Positions 1 through 9,334 are shown, numbered from the stretch's first letter. The stretch: DNA of 64,000 nucleotides from an uncultured Oscillospiraceae bacterium (GCA_900549775.1 URPR01000002.1:1-64000), one strand, 5' to 3'. Notes: generated by a model from the letters alone, not told the origin. Numbers and translations: made by a program.

Positions 1-60
1 CATGAAATTGCTTTCATATGGACCTGAACCATACGCGTCTGCCAATTCCGCCATATCCGC
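1..60 (-). tRNA. tRNA-Leu (anticodon CAG), 3' part cut by window edge
   Basis: Read on the minus strand, the sequence starts at base 60 with a tRNA acceptor strand, then a D-arm and a 5-bp anticodon stem closed on the 7-base loop TTCAGGT. This gives anticodon CAG, which reads the Leu codon CUG. The beginning of a long class II variable arm follows, as expected for tRNA-Leu. The T-arm and 3' acceptor strand lie outside the window. Identification rests on fold and anticodon. Confidence 0.9.
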
Positions 61-452
61 ATAATATTAAGTATTTTAATACAAATTGGAGAGTATGTCA
101 ATATAAAAAAATTTATAAATTGCAAACAGCATGATAATTAACTTATTTAGTTTCTTGGGTGATATTGTTTTGTTTGTAGTTAGCTGGCTACTTGGCGATT
201 TTGACTAATTTTATCGCTTTGCATTGGCTTGGCTGTTCTCCTAATGTATTCTTGTTAAACATATTAGGAATTTTTTATCATTTTCTGTATCTATAGTGTT
301 TTAAAACTGCTCCGTTATGGGAAAGTTTTCCATATGCAACTAAAAAGTGCTACTTAAAAGCAGTAGCACTTTTTAATATTCAGGCATTAAAAAAATAGCA
401 AACGCAAGTTATTTTTAAAAGCCTGTTTATATTATTGATTTTACGAGAGATT
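61..452. other. intergenic region, no gene seen
   Basis: This 392-base AT-rich gap lies between the tRNA and the end of a minus-strand gene. I see no convincing reading frame with a ribosome binding site and no recognisable RNA fold, apart from the terminator hairpin at 342-375. Confidence 0.5.
342..375 (-). terminator. Rho-independent terminator, possibly bidirectional
   Basis: A perfect 13-bp inverted repeat (arm AAAAAGTGCTACT) with a 7-base loop, flanked by A and T runs on either strand. It lies downstream of the minus-strand ireB and hypothetical-gene unit and probably ends it. Confidence 0.8.
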
Positions 453-770
453 TTATTCGTTATTTTGCTGATTTTCTGAAATAGCTTTTTCTAACCATGC
501 TGTTGCGATGTCCATTGCGAAATAAAGATTTTCCTTCTCGGCAGATTTTATAATCCTATCTTTAATATTGATGCCTAAGTCAGTACTGATAAGCTGAACA
601 GAAACTTTAGTGGCTATATCAAGTTCATTATTTTTTTCAGTTTTTTTTATGTGAATTTTTACGACATGACTGTCGAACATATTCCCGTAATAAAGTGTAT
701 CTTTACATCGAACCAGAGGTTTTCCCTTATAGCAGAAAAAGTCATTTACTTTAGTATCATTTTTTTTCAT
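453..770 (-). CDS. conserved hypothetical protein, 105 aa
   Basis: Function unknown. A soluble, mixed alpha/beta small protein with no signal peptide or membrane segment and no motif I recognise; the C-terminal third (FAMDIATAWLEKAI) looks like an amphipathic helix. The ATG is preceded by a good GGAGGT site, and the gene begins 24 bases after the end of ireB on the same strand, so the two are probably cotranscribed from the promoter at 1071-1099 and end at the hairpin at 342-375. In many Firmicutes ireB is followed by ruvX; here this unrelated small gene takes that place. The coding call is good, the function open. Confidence 0.7.
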   Translation of the reverse strand: MKKNDTKVNDFFCYKGKPLVRCKDTLYYGNMFDSHVVKIHIKKTEKNNELDIATKVSVQLISTDLGINIKDRIIKSAEKENLYFAMDIATAWLEKAISENQQNNE

Positions 771-794
771 AACATACCTCCGCAGAAATTTAAA

Positions 795-1043
795 TTACCT
801 TACGTCTAAATAAGACTTAACTAATATTTTTAATAATTCATCTCGTTCTATTTTGCTAACCAATGTTCTAGCATCTTTATAATTTGTGATATATGTGGGA
901 TCTTCAGACAAAATGTACCCTACAATTTGATTAATTGGATTATATCCTTTTTCTCTTAAAGCATCGTATACTAAAGTTAATATTTGTCTTATGTTTTCTT
1001 CAGTTTTTCTAGCTACAGGAAAAGCGATTGTTTCATCTGCCAA
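795..1043 (-). CDS. ireB: IreB family regulatory phosphoprotein (UPF0297/DUF965)
   Basis: Small cytoplasmic protein of 82 residues, the family's usual size. In Enterococcus the homologue IreB is phosphorylated by the PASTA kinase IreK and limits intrinsic cephalosporin resistance; the Bacillus homologue is YrzL. Family features are the N-terminal DETIAF segment, where IreB threonines are phosphorylated, and the central GYNPINQIVGYILSEDP block, almost canonical here. Translation starts at a TTG (1041-1043) with an AGAGGGGG site upstream. Neither ruvX nor alaS, its frequent partners, is adjacent. Family assignment is firm; the regulatory role in this organism is inferred. Confidence 0.92.
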   Translation of the reverse strand: MADETIAFPVARKTEENIRQILTLVYDALREKGYNPINQIVGYILSEDPTYITNYKDARTLVSKIERDELLKILVKSYLDVR

Positions 1044-1070
1044 CTTAAATACCCCCTCTTTTGTTTTTTA

Positions 1071-1099
1071 ATTATACACTATTTTTAATTTGATTACAA
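1071..1099 (-). promoter_or_regulatory. sigma-A-type promoter for ireB
   Basis: On the minus strand, TTGTAA (1094-1099), a 17-base spacer and a perfect TATAAT (1071-1076), about 28 bases upstream of the ireB start codon. Confidence 0.65.
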
Positions 1100-1138
1100 G
1101 CTGTTGATGTTCAGTACTTTAATCAAGTATGAATTTCC

Positions 1139-1168
1139 TTGACGATGTACTTTTTTATGTGATACAAT
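1139..1168 (+). promoter_or_regulatory. sigma-A-type promoter for the rhamnose operon
   Basis: TTGACG (1139-1144), 18-base spacer, TACAAT (1163-1168). It lies 46 bases before the first glycosyltransferase gene and diverges from the ireB promoter. The genes to about 9.3 kb follow with short gaps. Confidence 0.65.
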
Positions 1169-1213
1169 TGATAAAAGTGTTTTGCATTAGGAGATGATTT
1201 TAATTTAATAAAT

Positions 1214-1984
1214 ATGGCTAAAGTGTCGATTTGTGTAGTTACATATAACAATCAAAAAGAAATTTTAAATTTAATTAGCAGCATATATGAAAACACGAAA
1301 GATGTTAACTTTGAAGTCTTCCTTGTAGATAGTAACTCAAGCGATGAGACTGTTGAATTAGTAGAAAAAAACTACCCTTTAGTTAATATAGTAAAACTTA
1401 GTAAAAATTTAGGTTTTGGATACGCTCACAATCAAGTTTTGAACAAAATTGACTCACAGTATCATGTTGTTGTAAACCCAGATATTTCTTTTAATGACAA
1501 CGTTATAAAGGTCTTATGTGATTATTTAGATAAAAACGAAAATGTAAAAATGATAACACCTAAAGTACTGTCTCAAGATGGAACAGAACAGCATTTACCG
1601 AAAAAAGAACCAAGAATAAAGTATGTGATATCTGGAAGATTTGACAGGTACTTTAAGGTATTTGAGAAAATCAGAACAGAATATACAATGCAAGATTTTC
1701 GCTTTAAAGAACCAACTGAGATTGAATTTGCCACGGGCTGTTTTATGATGGTTAGAACAGAACTTTTTAAGAAAATAAATGGCTTTGATGAAATATTCTT
1801 TATGTATTTTGAAGATGCTGATTTATCCAAAAGGGTGAGGCAATATGGGAAAATCGTTTTTTATCCAGATACGTTTGTTGTGCATCTTTGGAATAGAGCA
1901 AGTGCAAAAAAAATAAAATTTTTATTCATACATATTTCATCTATGATAAAATATTTCTGTAAATGGAAATTTAGTAGAAAGTAG
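1214..1984 (+). CDS. family 2 glycosyltransferase (rhamnosyltransferase-like)
   Basis: Predicted inverting GT-A glycosyltransferase of 256 aa, the usual size for WbbL/RfbF-like rhamnosyltransferases. The nucleotide-sugar fold starts with VTYNN (residues 9-13). The DxD-equivalent is NPD (88-90). The acceptor-side block GFDEIFFMYFEDADLSKR (190-207) is typical of rhamnosyltransferases. It is the first gene of an operon with all four dTDP-rhamnose genes; rfbA starts 9 bases later. It probably transfers rhamnose to a cell-surface glycan at the membrane. The ATG has a distant AGGAGATG (about 17 bases), so the start is uncertain; an internal start is unlikely because the fold begins at residue 3. 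Confidence 0.88.
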   Translation: MAKVSICVVTYNNQKEILNLISSIYENTKDVNFEVFLVDSNSSDETVELVEKNYPLVNIVKLSKNLGFGYAHNQVLNKIDSQYHVVVNPDISFNDNVIKVLCDYLDKNENVKMITPKVLSQDGTEQHLPKKEPRIKYVISGRFDRYFKVFEKIRTEYTMQDFRFKEPTEIEFATGCFMMVRTELFKKINGFDEIFFMYFEDADLSKRVRQYGKIVFYPDTFVVHLWNRASAKKIKFLFIHISSMIKYFCKWKFSRK

Positions 1985-1993
1985 GAGAAAATA

Positions 1994-2863
1994 ATGAAAG
2001 GCATAATTTTAGCAGGGGGCTCTGGGACTAGACTTTATCCATCTACTTTATGTGTGTCGAAGCAAATCTTGACGGTGTATGACAAACCTATGATTTATTA
2101 CCCTCTATCAACACTGATGCTAGCGGGTATCAGAGATGTATTGATAATATCTACGCCAAGAGATTTACCGGCTTGCAAAGAGCTATTTGGCACAGGCGAA
2201 AGTCTTGGTATGAACTTTAGTTACGTGGTGCAAACTGAGCCCAGAGGCTTAGCAGATGCTTTTATATTAGGAGCAGATTTTATAGGCAATGACAGCGTAT
2301 GTTTGGTTCTCGGAGATAATATTTTCTATGGATATGGCTTCACAGAAAGGCTTGAAAGGGCAGCTGGCCGCAAAGATGGTGCTACCATATTTGGTTACCA
2401 TGTTAGCAACCCAACTGACTTTGGTGTGGTGGAGTTTGATGAAGATTGGAATGTTTTATCTATAGAAGAAAAGCCATCAAAACCAAAATCTGATTATGCA
2501 GTTCCAGGGCTGTATTTTTACGATAACAACGTTGTTCAAATAGCAAAAGAAGTAAAGCCTTCCGCAAGGGGCGAACTGGAAATTACATCTGTTAATAATG
2601 AGTACTTAAAGCAAAAAAAGTTAAAGGTAGAACTGTTTGGCAGAGGCATGGCATGGCTAGACACAGGTACGCACAGAGCAATGCTTGCAGCGGCTAACTT
2701 TGTAGAAACAGTGCAAACGAGGCAAGGACTGTACGTTTCGTGCATAGAGGAAATTGCTTATAGGAAAGGGTTTATCGACAGGACGATGCTTTTAAAACTA
2801 GCGGATAGACTTAAAAAGACGGAGTATGGGCAATATCTTTATAAAGTTGCAGAAGAAAATTAA
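1994..2863 (+). CDS. rfbA: glucose-1-phosphate thymidylyltransferase
   Basis: First step of dTDP-L-rhamnose synthesis: dTTP plus glucose-1-phosphate gives dTDP-glucose and PPi. The 289-aa length matches RmlA. The nucleotide-binding signature LAGGSGTRLYPST lies at residues 6-18, and EEKP (about residue 157) supplies the conserved lysine region. A good AGGAG site lies 6-8 bases before the ATG. It follows the glycosyltransferase by 9 bases and is followed by rfbD. All four pathway genes are present and intact, so the pathway should work. Confidence 0.97.
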   Translation: MKGIILAGGSGTRLYPSTLCVSKQILTVYDKPMIYYPLSTLMLAGIRDVLIISTPRDLPACKELFGTGESLGMNFSYVVQTEPRGLADAFILGADFIGNDSVCLVLGDNIFYGYGFTERLERAAGRKDGATIFGYHVSNPTDFGVVEFDEDWNVLSIEEKPSKPKSDYAVPGLYFYDNNVVQIAKEVKPSARGELEITSVNNEYLKQKKLKVELFGRGMAWLDTGTHRAMLAAANFVETVQTRQGLYVSCIEEIAYRKGFIDRTMLLKLADRLKKTEYGQYLYKVAEEN

Positions 2864-2905
2864 TTTTTAAATTTATCTGGATATAAGCAAAAGAAGGTGA
2901 CGATT

Positions 2906-3778
2906 TTGAAAGTAGCTATAACAGGCGCAAAAGGTCAACTGGCAAGGGAAATTATAGAGATTATAAAGTCGGGAAAAAGTGAGATTGGGCAAATTCCGAA
3001 GGAATATATAAATTGCAATTTAGTTTGTGCTGATGTTGAAGAGCTTGACATAACCGATGAGAAAGCAGTTGAAGAATTTATACAGGCAGAGAGGCCGGAT
3101 ATTTTAATAAACTGCGCAGCAATGACGAACGTAGATGGCTGTGAGACAGCTTTAGAAACTGCCATGAAGGTTAATGCAATAGGTCCCCGAAATTTGAGCA
3201 GATCTTGCAAGAAAGTAAATGCAAAAATAGTGCACATTTCTACTGACTATGTATTTGATGGAGAAAAAAATATTCCTTACTGCGAATGGGATATGTGCGC
3301 ACCACAAAGCATTTACGGCAAGTCGAAGCATTTGGGTGAAGTGTATACTAGAGAGCAAAACCCGAAATATTTTATAATAAGAACGTCTTGGCTATACGGC
3401 AAATATGGAAACAACTTCGTTAAGACTATGATGAAATTAGGCAAGACAAAAGATGAAATAAAGGTTGTAAATGACCAAAGAGGTAACCCAACGAACGTTA
3501 ACGATTTAGCTCATCATATTCTGAAGGTAGCATTGACGGAGCAATATGGGATTTATCATTGTACAGGTGAAGGAGAATGTTCGTGGTTTGAGTTCGCACA
3601 GGAGATCATGAAACATTTTAACCTTAACTGTAAAGTAAAACCGTGTACGAGCGATGAATTTCCTAGTCCGGTAAAAAGACCCAAATTTTCGTCTTTAAAC
3701 AATTTAATGCTGAAGGTGACCGTTGGAAATGAGATGAGAAACTGGAAAGAAGCTTTGAGTAGTTTTAAACCGGAGTAA
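2906..3778 (+). CDS. rfbD: dTDP-4-dehydrorhamnose reductase
   Basis: Last step of the pathway: NADPH-dependent reduction of dTDP-4-dehydrorhamnose to dTDP-L-rhamnose. It is an extended short-chain reductase. Visible features are the dinucleotide motif GAKGQLAR (residues 7-14), STDYVF (112-117) and the catalytic Tyr137-x3-Lys141 pair in YGKSK. I chose the TTG at 2906 rather than the GTG at 2897, because the protein then starts directly with the Rossmann strand and the AAGAAGGTG site sits about 6 bases upstream; with the GTG start that site would overlap the codon. The product is 290 aa. Confidence 0.95.
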   Translation: MKVAITGAKGQLAREIIEIIKSGKSEIGQIPKEYINCNLVCADVEELDITDEKAVEEFIQAERPDILINCAAMTNVDGCETALETAMKVNAIGPRNLSRSCKKVNAKIVHISTDYVFDGEKNIPYCEWDMCAPQSIYGKSKHLGEVYTREQNPKYFIIRTSWLYGKYGNNFVKTMMKLGKTKDEIKVVNDQRGNPTNVNDLAHHILKVALTEQYGIYHCTGEGECSWFEFAQEIMKHFNLNCKVKPCTSDEFPSPVKRPKFSSLNNLMLKVTVGNEMRNWKEALSSFKPE

Positions 3779-3794
3779 AATAGAGGAGAATAAC

Positions 3795-4850
3795 ATGAAA
3801 ACGTATTTAGTTACAGGTGGGGCAGGCTTTATAGGGTCAAATTTCGTAAACTATATGTTGAAAAAATATGATTATGTAAAGATAGTGAATGTAGACTGTC
3901 TTACATACGCTGGAAACCTTGAAAATTTAAAAGATGTTGAAAACAATAAAAATTATAAATTTGTTAAAGCAAATATTTGTGATAGGGAAGTTATAAGGAA
4001 AGTATTTTTAGAAGATGACATTGACTATGTAGTGAACTTTGCAGCAGAAAGTCATGTAGATAGAAGCATAAAAGATCCTGAAATATTTGTAGAATCGAAT
4101 GTTAAAGGAACTGTGAACCTTTTAAATGTCGCAAAAGAATTTTGGACTGTAGGGGACGATAAATATAAAGAAAATTGTAAATTCCTTCAAGTATCAACGG
4201 ATGAGGTATATGGCTCTTTAGGAGAGCAAGGGTACTTCATGGAAACCACACCTCTTTGTCCGCACAGCCCATATTCGGCAAGTAAAGCTGCAGCCGATAT
4301 GCTAGTTAAGGCATATTTTGATACGTTTAAATTTCCGATAAATATTACAAGATGCTCAAATAACTATGGACCTTACCAGTTCCCGGAAAAATTAATCCCA
4401 CTTATTATAAACAATACATTACAGCATAAAAACTTACCAGTTTACGGGGACGGACTCAATGTCAGAGATTGGCTTTTTGTTGAGGATCATTGTAAAGCCA
4501 TTGATATGGTAATAAAAGAAGGCAAACTCGGTGAAGTTTACAATGTAGGTGGCCACAACGAGAGGACAAACATTACTATAGTCAAAACTATTATAAATCA
4601 TATAAAAGATGTGGTGGATCCATCTGTTAGTGAGAATTTGATTACATATGTGCAAGATAGGAAAGGTCACGATAGAAGATACGGTATAGACCCTGAAAAA
4701 ATAAAAAATGACTTAGGATGGTACCCTGAAACAACATTTGAAGTTGGAATCAAAAAAACAATAGACTGGTACTTGGAACACAAAAACTGGATAGACAACG
4801 TTACAAGTGGACAATATAAGGAATATTATAGTAAAATGTATGAAATTTAA
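3795..4850 (+). CDS. rfbB: dTDP-glucose 4,6-dehydratase
   Basis: Second pathway step: NAD-dependent dehydration of dTDP-glucose to dTDP-4-dehydro-6-deoxyglucose. The 351-aa protein has the Rossmann motif TGGAGFIGS (residues 7-15), the STDEVYG active-site segment (134-140) and the Tyr160-x3-Lys164 catalytic pair (YSASK). It starts 16 bases after rfbD, with a GAGGAG site. Length and motifs are canonical. Confidence 0.97.
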   Translation: MKTYLVTGGAGFIGSNFVNYMLKKYDYVKIVNVDCLTYAGNLENLKDVENNKNYKFVKANICDREVIRKVFLEDDIDYVVNFAAESHVDRSIKDPEIFVESNVKGTVNLLNVAKEFWTVGDDKYKENCKFLQVSTDEVYGSLGEQGYFMETTPLCPHSPYSASKAAADMLVKAYFDTFKFPINITRCSNNYGPYQFPEKLIPLIINNTLQHKNLPVYGDGLNVRDWLFVEDHCKAIDMVIKEGKLGEVYNVGGHNERTNITIVKTIINHIKDVVDPSVSENLITYVQDRKGHDRRYGIDPEKIKNDLGWYPETTFEVGIKKTIDWYLEHKNWIDNVTSGQYKEYYSKMYEI

Positions 4851-4886
4851 AAATTTGACTTTGTTTAAGAAAGAAGAGGGGATTAT

Positions 4887-5453
4887 ATGTCGAAGTTTAA
4901 CTTTATAGCAACTAAAATTAAAGATGTGTACATTATTGAGCCTACGCTTTTTGGCGATGCTCGTGGTTATTTTATGGAGACGTATAATTATGATGAGTTT
5001 TGCAAAGCAGGACTTAGCATGAAGTTTGTACAAGATAACCAATCGTGCTCGAAAAAAGGTGTGCTTAGGGGACTTCATTTTCAAGTAAATCATCCACAGG
5101 GCAAACTTGTTAGAGTGATAAAGGGCGAAGTCTTTGATGTAGCGGTTGACTTAAGAAAAAACAGTAAAACCTTTGGCCAATGGACGGGAGTAAAGTTAAA
5201 TGACGAAAACAAACGTCAGTTTTACATTCCGGAAGGCTTTGCGCATGGCTTTTTGGTTTTGTCGGACACGGCGGAGTTTGTGTATAAGTGTACCAATTTT
5301 TATGACCCTCAAGACGATAGCGGAATAATATGGAATGACAAAGATATTGGTATAGACTGGCCGTTGGAAGAAAATGTACAGGTGTTACTGTCGGAAAAAG
5401 ACAAAAAACAACAAACTTTTAAAAATTACGTTGAGAAGATGAAGTCTATATAA
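4887..5453 (+). CDS. rfbC: dTDP-4-dehydrorhamnose 3,5-epimerase
   Basis: Third pathway step: double epimerisation at C3 and C5 of dTDP-4-dehydro-6-deoxyglucose. It is a cupin-fold protein of 188 aa, the usual size. The block beginning GVLRGLHFQ (about residues 58-66) carries the catalytic His, and YIPEGFAHGF (about 113-122) the downstream cupin signature. An AGAAGAGGGG site precedes the ATG. With this gene the dTDP-L-rhamnose set is complete, in the order A-D-B-C rather than the commoner A-C-B-D or A-B-D-C. Confidence 0.97.
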   Translation: MSKFNFIATKIKDVYIIEPTLFGDARGYFMETYNYDEFCKAGLSMKFVQDNQSCSKKGVLRGLHFQVNHPQGKLVRVIKGEVFDVAVDLRKNSKTFGQWTGVKLNDENKRQFYIPEGFAHGFLVLSDTAEFVYKCTNFYDPQDDSGIIWNDKDIGIDWPLEENVQVLLSEKDKKQQTFKNYVEKMKSI

Positions 5454-5466
5454 AGAGGCAAAAAGT

Positions 5467-6171
5467 ATGATTTCAGTTGCGATGGCTGTTTATAATGGAG
5501 AAAAATATATAAAGGAGCAAATATGTTCTATATTAGCTCAACTCTCTAAAGATGACGAACTTGTAATTTCTTATGATGACAGCTGTGACAATACGCTGAA
5601 TATAATAAATGGTTTAAGAGGAAATGATAGTCGCATAAAGCTAGTAAATGGACCCAGCAAGGGACTAATAAAAAATTTTGAAAATGCTATTGTAAACTGC
5701 TCGAATGAGTACATATTTTTAAGTGATCAAGATGACGTTTGGTGCGAAAATAAGGTTTCGGAAGTCATGAGTATGTTTGAAAAAAGTGACGTTGACTTAG
5801 TTTTGCATGACGCTAAGATTGTAGATGAGAACTTAAATGTACTTTTTCCGAGCTTTTTTGAAAGAAGAAACAGTAAAAAAGGGCTATTTAACAATGTGAT
5901 AAAAAACTCGTACATAGGGTGCTGTATGGCATTTAAGGCAAGCTTGAAAAATAAAATTTTACCGTTTCCTGAAAAAATACCCATGCATGACCAATGGATA
6001 GGCCTTATAGCTGAAAAATATGGCAAGGTTGAGTTTTTAAACAAAACTTTATTGCTTTACAGACGGCACGATGAAACCATTACCAAAGGCAAACGAGCGG
6101 ATGTTATTACCATGCTAAAATGGCGGGCAAGAATTTTGAATGAACTGTTTAAAAGAAGTAAAAATTTATAA
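5467..6171 (+). CDS. family 2 glycosyltransferase
   Basis: Predicted GT-A inverting glycosyltransferase of 234 aa. It has the N-terminal AVYNGEKYI motif (residues 7-15), the SDQDD metal-binding motif (86-90), and HDQW (about 179-182) as probable catalytic-base region. This WsaF/RfbG-like type often uses dTDP-rhamnose or a related deoxysugar. It begins 13 bases after rfbC with an AGAGGCAAAAAG site, and fbp follows within 20 bases. The donor is inferred from the operon only. Confidence 0.88.
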   Translation: MISVAMAVYNGEKYIKEQICSILAQLSKDDELVISYDDSCDNTLNIINGLRGNDSRIKLVNGPSKGLIKNFENAIVNCSNEYIFLSDQDDVWCENKVSEVMSMFEKSDVDLVLHDAKIVDENLNVLFPSFFERRNSKKGLFNNVIKNSYIGCCMAFKASLKNKILPFPEKIPMHDQWIGLIAEKYGKVEFLNKTLLLYRRHDETITKGKRADVITMLKWRARILNELFKRSKNL

Positions 6172-6190
6172 TCGAAAAGGAGGCAAAGAA

Positions 6191-8188
6191 ATGATTAAAA
6201 ATAAAACTAAAGTTGTAGATGATCTTGGCAGACTAGAACTGTTAGCTGAAAAATACCCAACAGTGCAATCTGCTTCTACTGAACTGATAAACCTGCAAGC
6301 AATATCCAGCTTGCCGAAGGGCACAGAACATTTTATTTCAGACTTACATGGCGAATACGAAACTTTTAAACATATTATGAATAATGCATCTGGAGCTATC
6401 AGGGAGAAAGTGGACTTGATTTATGGAAACATACTTCCAAGTGAAGAAAGGGCAAAACTCTCTACCTTGATATATTATCCGAGAGAAAAGCTGCAGGAGA
6501 TAGCGCAGGAAAAATTAAATACAAATGAATGGTACAAGATTACTTTGAATAGGCTTGTGGAAGTTTGTAAGCTGGTTGCTTCGAAATATACGCGCAGTAA
6601 AGTGAGAAAAGCTTTGCCTGAAGATTTTGCTTACATCATAGATGAGCTTTTACATAACAGCTATCATGACCCCAATAAGGCATTTTATTACAGCAACATA
6701 ATCTTAACAATAATAAAAACCAACAGAGCTGATGCTTTTATAGTAGCGATCTGCGACACGATAAAGAAGCTCGTGGTGGATCATCTACATATTTTAGGGG
6801 ATATATTTGATAGGGGTCCTCGACCGGACTTGATATTAGACTCGATAATGACTCATCATAGCTTAGACATACAGTGGGGAAACCATGATGTAATTTGGAT
6901 GGGTGCAGCGTGTGGCAGCGATGCTTGCATTGCGGTTGTGTTAAACAATTCAATTTTGTATAATAACCTTGAGTTTTTAGAGGAAGGATACGGTATAAAC
7001 TTAAGGCCACTTGCACTCTTTGCAGAAGAGACTTATAAAGATGCAGACATAAAATGCTTTATGCCGAGAAATACTAATTTTATTTACCAAAACTGTACGG
7101 AAAAAGAACTCATAAATGCTGCAAGAATGCACAAAGCTATTGCAGTTATGAGGTTTAAACTAGAGGGACAGATAATAAAAAGAAATCCTTTATTTGCTAT
7201 GGATTCAAGACTGTTGCTTGATAAAATTAATTACAAAGAAAAAACGGTAAACATAAATGGTAAAACCTGCAATATTGAGGATATAGATTTTCCTACCGTT
7301 GACAAAAATGACCCTTACGAACTGAGCAAGGAAGAGGAACGTTTAATTGGGCAACTGCGTTCAGCGTTTTTACATAGTGATAAGCTTCAAAAACACATAA
7401 AGTTTTTATATGATAAAGGTAATCTTTATAAGATTTATAATAAAAACTTGTTGCTCCATGGGTGTGTGCCGCTGAACCCGGACGGGACGATGGTAGAATT
7501 TAAAATCGGTGGGAAGAAATTAAGCGGACAGGAATTTCTAGATTATGCGGAATCTGTGGCAAGAGATGCTTATTTTGCGGAGGAAGGTTCCAAGGAAAAA
7601 GAATTTGGGAAAGACCTTTTGTGGTTTTTATGGTGCGGTAAAAATTCACCGCTTTTTGGTAAAGACAAAATGACAACCTTCGAGAGGCTTTTAATAAAAG
7701 ACAAAGAACTTTGGCATGAAGAAAAAAATGCATATTATACTTTGTCTAAGCGTGAAAAAGTGTGTGTTTCTTTGCTCAAAGCTTTTGGCATAAATAAGGA
7801 GTATTCTCACATAATAAATGGGCACGTACCTGTAAGGTGCAAGGATGGAGAAAAACCTGTAAGGGCTAATGGTAGATTGATCGTTATAGATGGGGGCTTT
7901 TGCAGGGCATACCAGCCGACTACAGGAATTGCAGGATATACTTTGATTTATAACTCTTTTGGAATGAGATTGTGTTCTCATGAACCCTTTGAAGGTACTA
8001 AAAAAGCTATAAAGGAAAATACTGATATATATTCTACGTCTGTAGTGTCCGAACGGGTGAAGGAAAGAATAACGGTTGGGGAGACCGATGTAGGCAAGCA
8101 ACTTTTATCGACGATTAAAGATTTAGAGGTTTTACTTGCGGCATATAGGCTGGGCACAATAAAAGAAACACTGAAAAGTCAATATTGA
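6191..8188 (+). CDS. fbp: fructose-1,6-bisphosphatase, class III
   Basis: Gluconeogenic hydrolysis of fructose-1,6-bisphosphate to fructose-6-phosphate by the Firmicutes class III enzyme. The 665-aa length is close to the 671 aa of Bacillus. Metallophosphoesterase motifs are visible in order: DLHGEYETF (about residue 51), GDIFDRGPRPD (about 203), GNHDVIW (about 229) and INGHVPV (about 540). I use the ATG at 6191 because AAAGGAGGC lies 7 bases upstream; the frame is open further upstream into the preceding glycosyltransferase gene. Its place behind a sugar-nucleotide operon suggests read-through. Confidence 0.97.
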   Translation: MIKNKTKVVDDLGRLELLAEKYPTVQSASTELINLQAISSLPKGTEHFISDLHGEYETFKHIMNNASGAIREKVDLIYGNILPSEERAKLSTLIYYPREKLQEIAQEKLNTNEWYKITLNRLVEVCKLVASKYTRSKVRKALPEDFAYIIDELLHNSYHDPNKAFYYSNIILTIIKTNRADAFIVAICDTIKKLVVDHLHILGDIFDRGPRPDLILDSIMTHHSLDIQWGNHDVIWMGAACGSDACIAVVLNNSILYNNLEFLEEGYGINLRPLALFAEETYKDADIKCFMPRNTNFIYQNCTEKELINAARMHKAIAVMRFKLEGQIIKRNPLFAMDSRLLLDKINYKEKTVNINGKTCNIEDIDFPTVDKNDPYELSKEEERLIGQLRSAFLHSDKLQKHIKFLYDKGNLYKIYNKNLLLHGCVPLNPDGTMVEFKIGGKKLSGQEFLDYAESVARDAYFAEEGSKEKEFGKDLLWFLWCGKNSPLFGKDKMTTFERLLIKDKELWHEEKNAYYTLSKREKVCVSLLKAFGINKEYSHIINGHVPVRCKDGEKPVRANGRLIVIDGGFCRAYQPTTGIAGYTLIYNSFGMRLCSHEPFEGTKKAIKENTDIYSTSVVSERVKERITVGETDVGKQLLSTIKDLEVLLAAYRLGTIKETLKSQY

Positions 8189-8202
8189 TATGAGTGATTT
8201 TT

Positions 8203-9294
8203 ATGATTGACAGATTTGAAGCATTTTTGGAAAAGATAGAAAGTAAAATTAATTTTAAAGAGCATGATGCATTTTTAGTTACTTCTATAAATAATAGGTT
8301 TTATTTTTCTGGACTATTTACTTCAGATGGGCTGGTTTTAATTACAAAAAAGAAAATATACTTTTTAGTAGATTTTCGTTATTATGAGTTAGCACGCAGG
8401 CAAACTAAAGGTATTGATGTTATTTTAGTTAAAGACTTTTTTGAGACACTGGGAGATTTAATAAATAAGCTTTCAATTAAAGATCTTTACCTTGAAAGTA
8501 AAGACATTACTTTGTTTAAGTTTAAATTTTTAAAAAGTGCGCTTGGTAGTTTGGATGTAAAATTGATTTTTAACGATATATTAAGCGAAACGATAGAAGA
8601 ATTAAGATGTGTAAAAAATGAAAGTGAAATAAAAAAAATTGCAACAGCGCAGGAAATTTCGGAGTTTACGTTTAATTATATTTTAACTAAGATAAAACCG
8701 GGTATATCTGAAAAAGAAATTGCTGCTGAAATAGAATATTTTATGAAAAAAAACGGCGCTAAGAGCACTTCGTTTGATACGATAGTTTTAAGCGGGAAAA
8801 ATTCTTCTTTGCCTCATGGTTTACCAACAAATAAAAAAGTAGAAATTGGTGATTTTATAACAATTGACATGGGTGCGGTATTTGAAGGGTACTGCAGTGA
8901 CATGACTAGGACTGTTGCTCTGGGGAAAGTTACAGATGAGCAAAGGCAAGTTTATGAAACGGTAAAAAAAGCTCAAAAGATAGCTGAAACTGAAGTAAAA
9001 GCTGGAGTAAGCTGTGCATATTTGGATAATTTGGCTCGTGACTACATATATAGTCAAGGCTTTGAAGGAAAATTTGGCCATGCTTTAGGACACGGGGTAG
9101 GTATAGACATTCACGAATGCCCAGTTGTTTCTAAAAAGAGCGATGCTGTATTGTCGAAAGACATGGTAATAACAATAGAACCAGGTATTTACATTGAAGA
9201 TAAATTTGGTGTAAGGATAGAAGATATGCTGAGGGTAGAGCAAAATGGGTACTATAACTTTACAAAACTAACAAAAGACTTAATAATTCTTTAA
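8203..9294 (+). CDS. M24B Xaa-Pro aminopeptidase
   Basis: Cytosolic metallopeptidase predicted to release an N-terminal residue preceding proline; about 363 aa, like YqhT/PepQ proteins. It has an N-terminal creatinase-like domain (about 1-125) and a C-terminal pita-bread domain. The five metal ligands are in TIDMGAVFEGYCSDMTR (two Asp), GHALGHGVGIDIHE (His), TIEPGIY (Glu) and VRIED (Glu). An in-frame GTG at 8194 is an alternative start; I prefer the ATG at 8203 with GAGTG just upstream. It lies 14 bases after fbp and directly before efp, a pairing conserved in Bacillus (yqhT-efp). Confidence 0.93.
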   Translation: MIDRFEAFLEKIESKINFKEHDAFLVTSINNRFYFSGLFTSDGLVLITKKKIYFLVDFRYYELARRQTKGIDVILVKDFFETLGDLINKLSIKDLYLESKDITLFKFKFLKSALGSLDVKLIFNDILSETIEELRCVKNESEIKKIATAQEISEFTFNYILTKIKPGISEKEIAAEIEYFMKKNGAKSTSFDTIVLSGKNSSLPHGLPTNKKVEIGDFITIDMGAVFEGYCSDMTRTVALGKVTDEQRQVYETVKKAQKIAETEVKAGVSCAYLDNLARDYIYSQGFEGKFGHALGHGVGIDIHECPVVSKKSDAVLSKDMVITIEPGIYIEDKFGVRIEDMLRVEQNGYYNFTKLTKDLIIL

Positions 9295-9305
9295 GAAAAT
9301 AATAC

Positions 9306-9334
9306 TTGAAAAATTTTCTACTTTAGTTTAAAAT
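9306..9334 (+). promoter_or_regulatory. sigma-A-type promoter for efp
   Basis: TTGAAA (9306-9311), 17-base spacer, TAAAAT (9329-9334). It follows the M24 peptidase gene by 11 bases and gives efp a leader of about 70 bases. Confidence 0.55.
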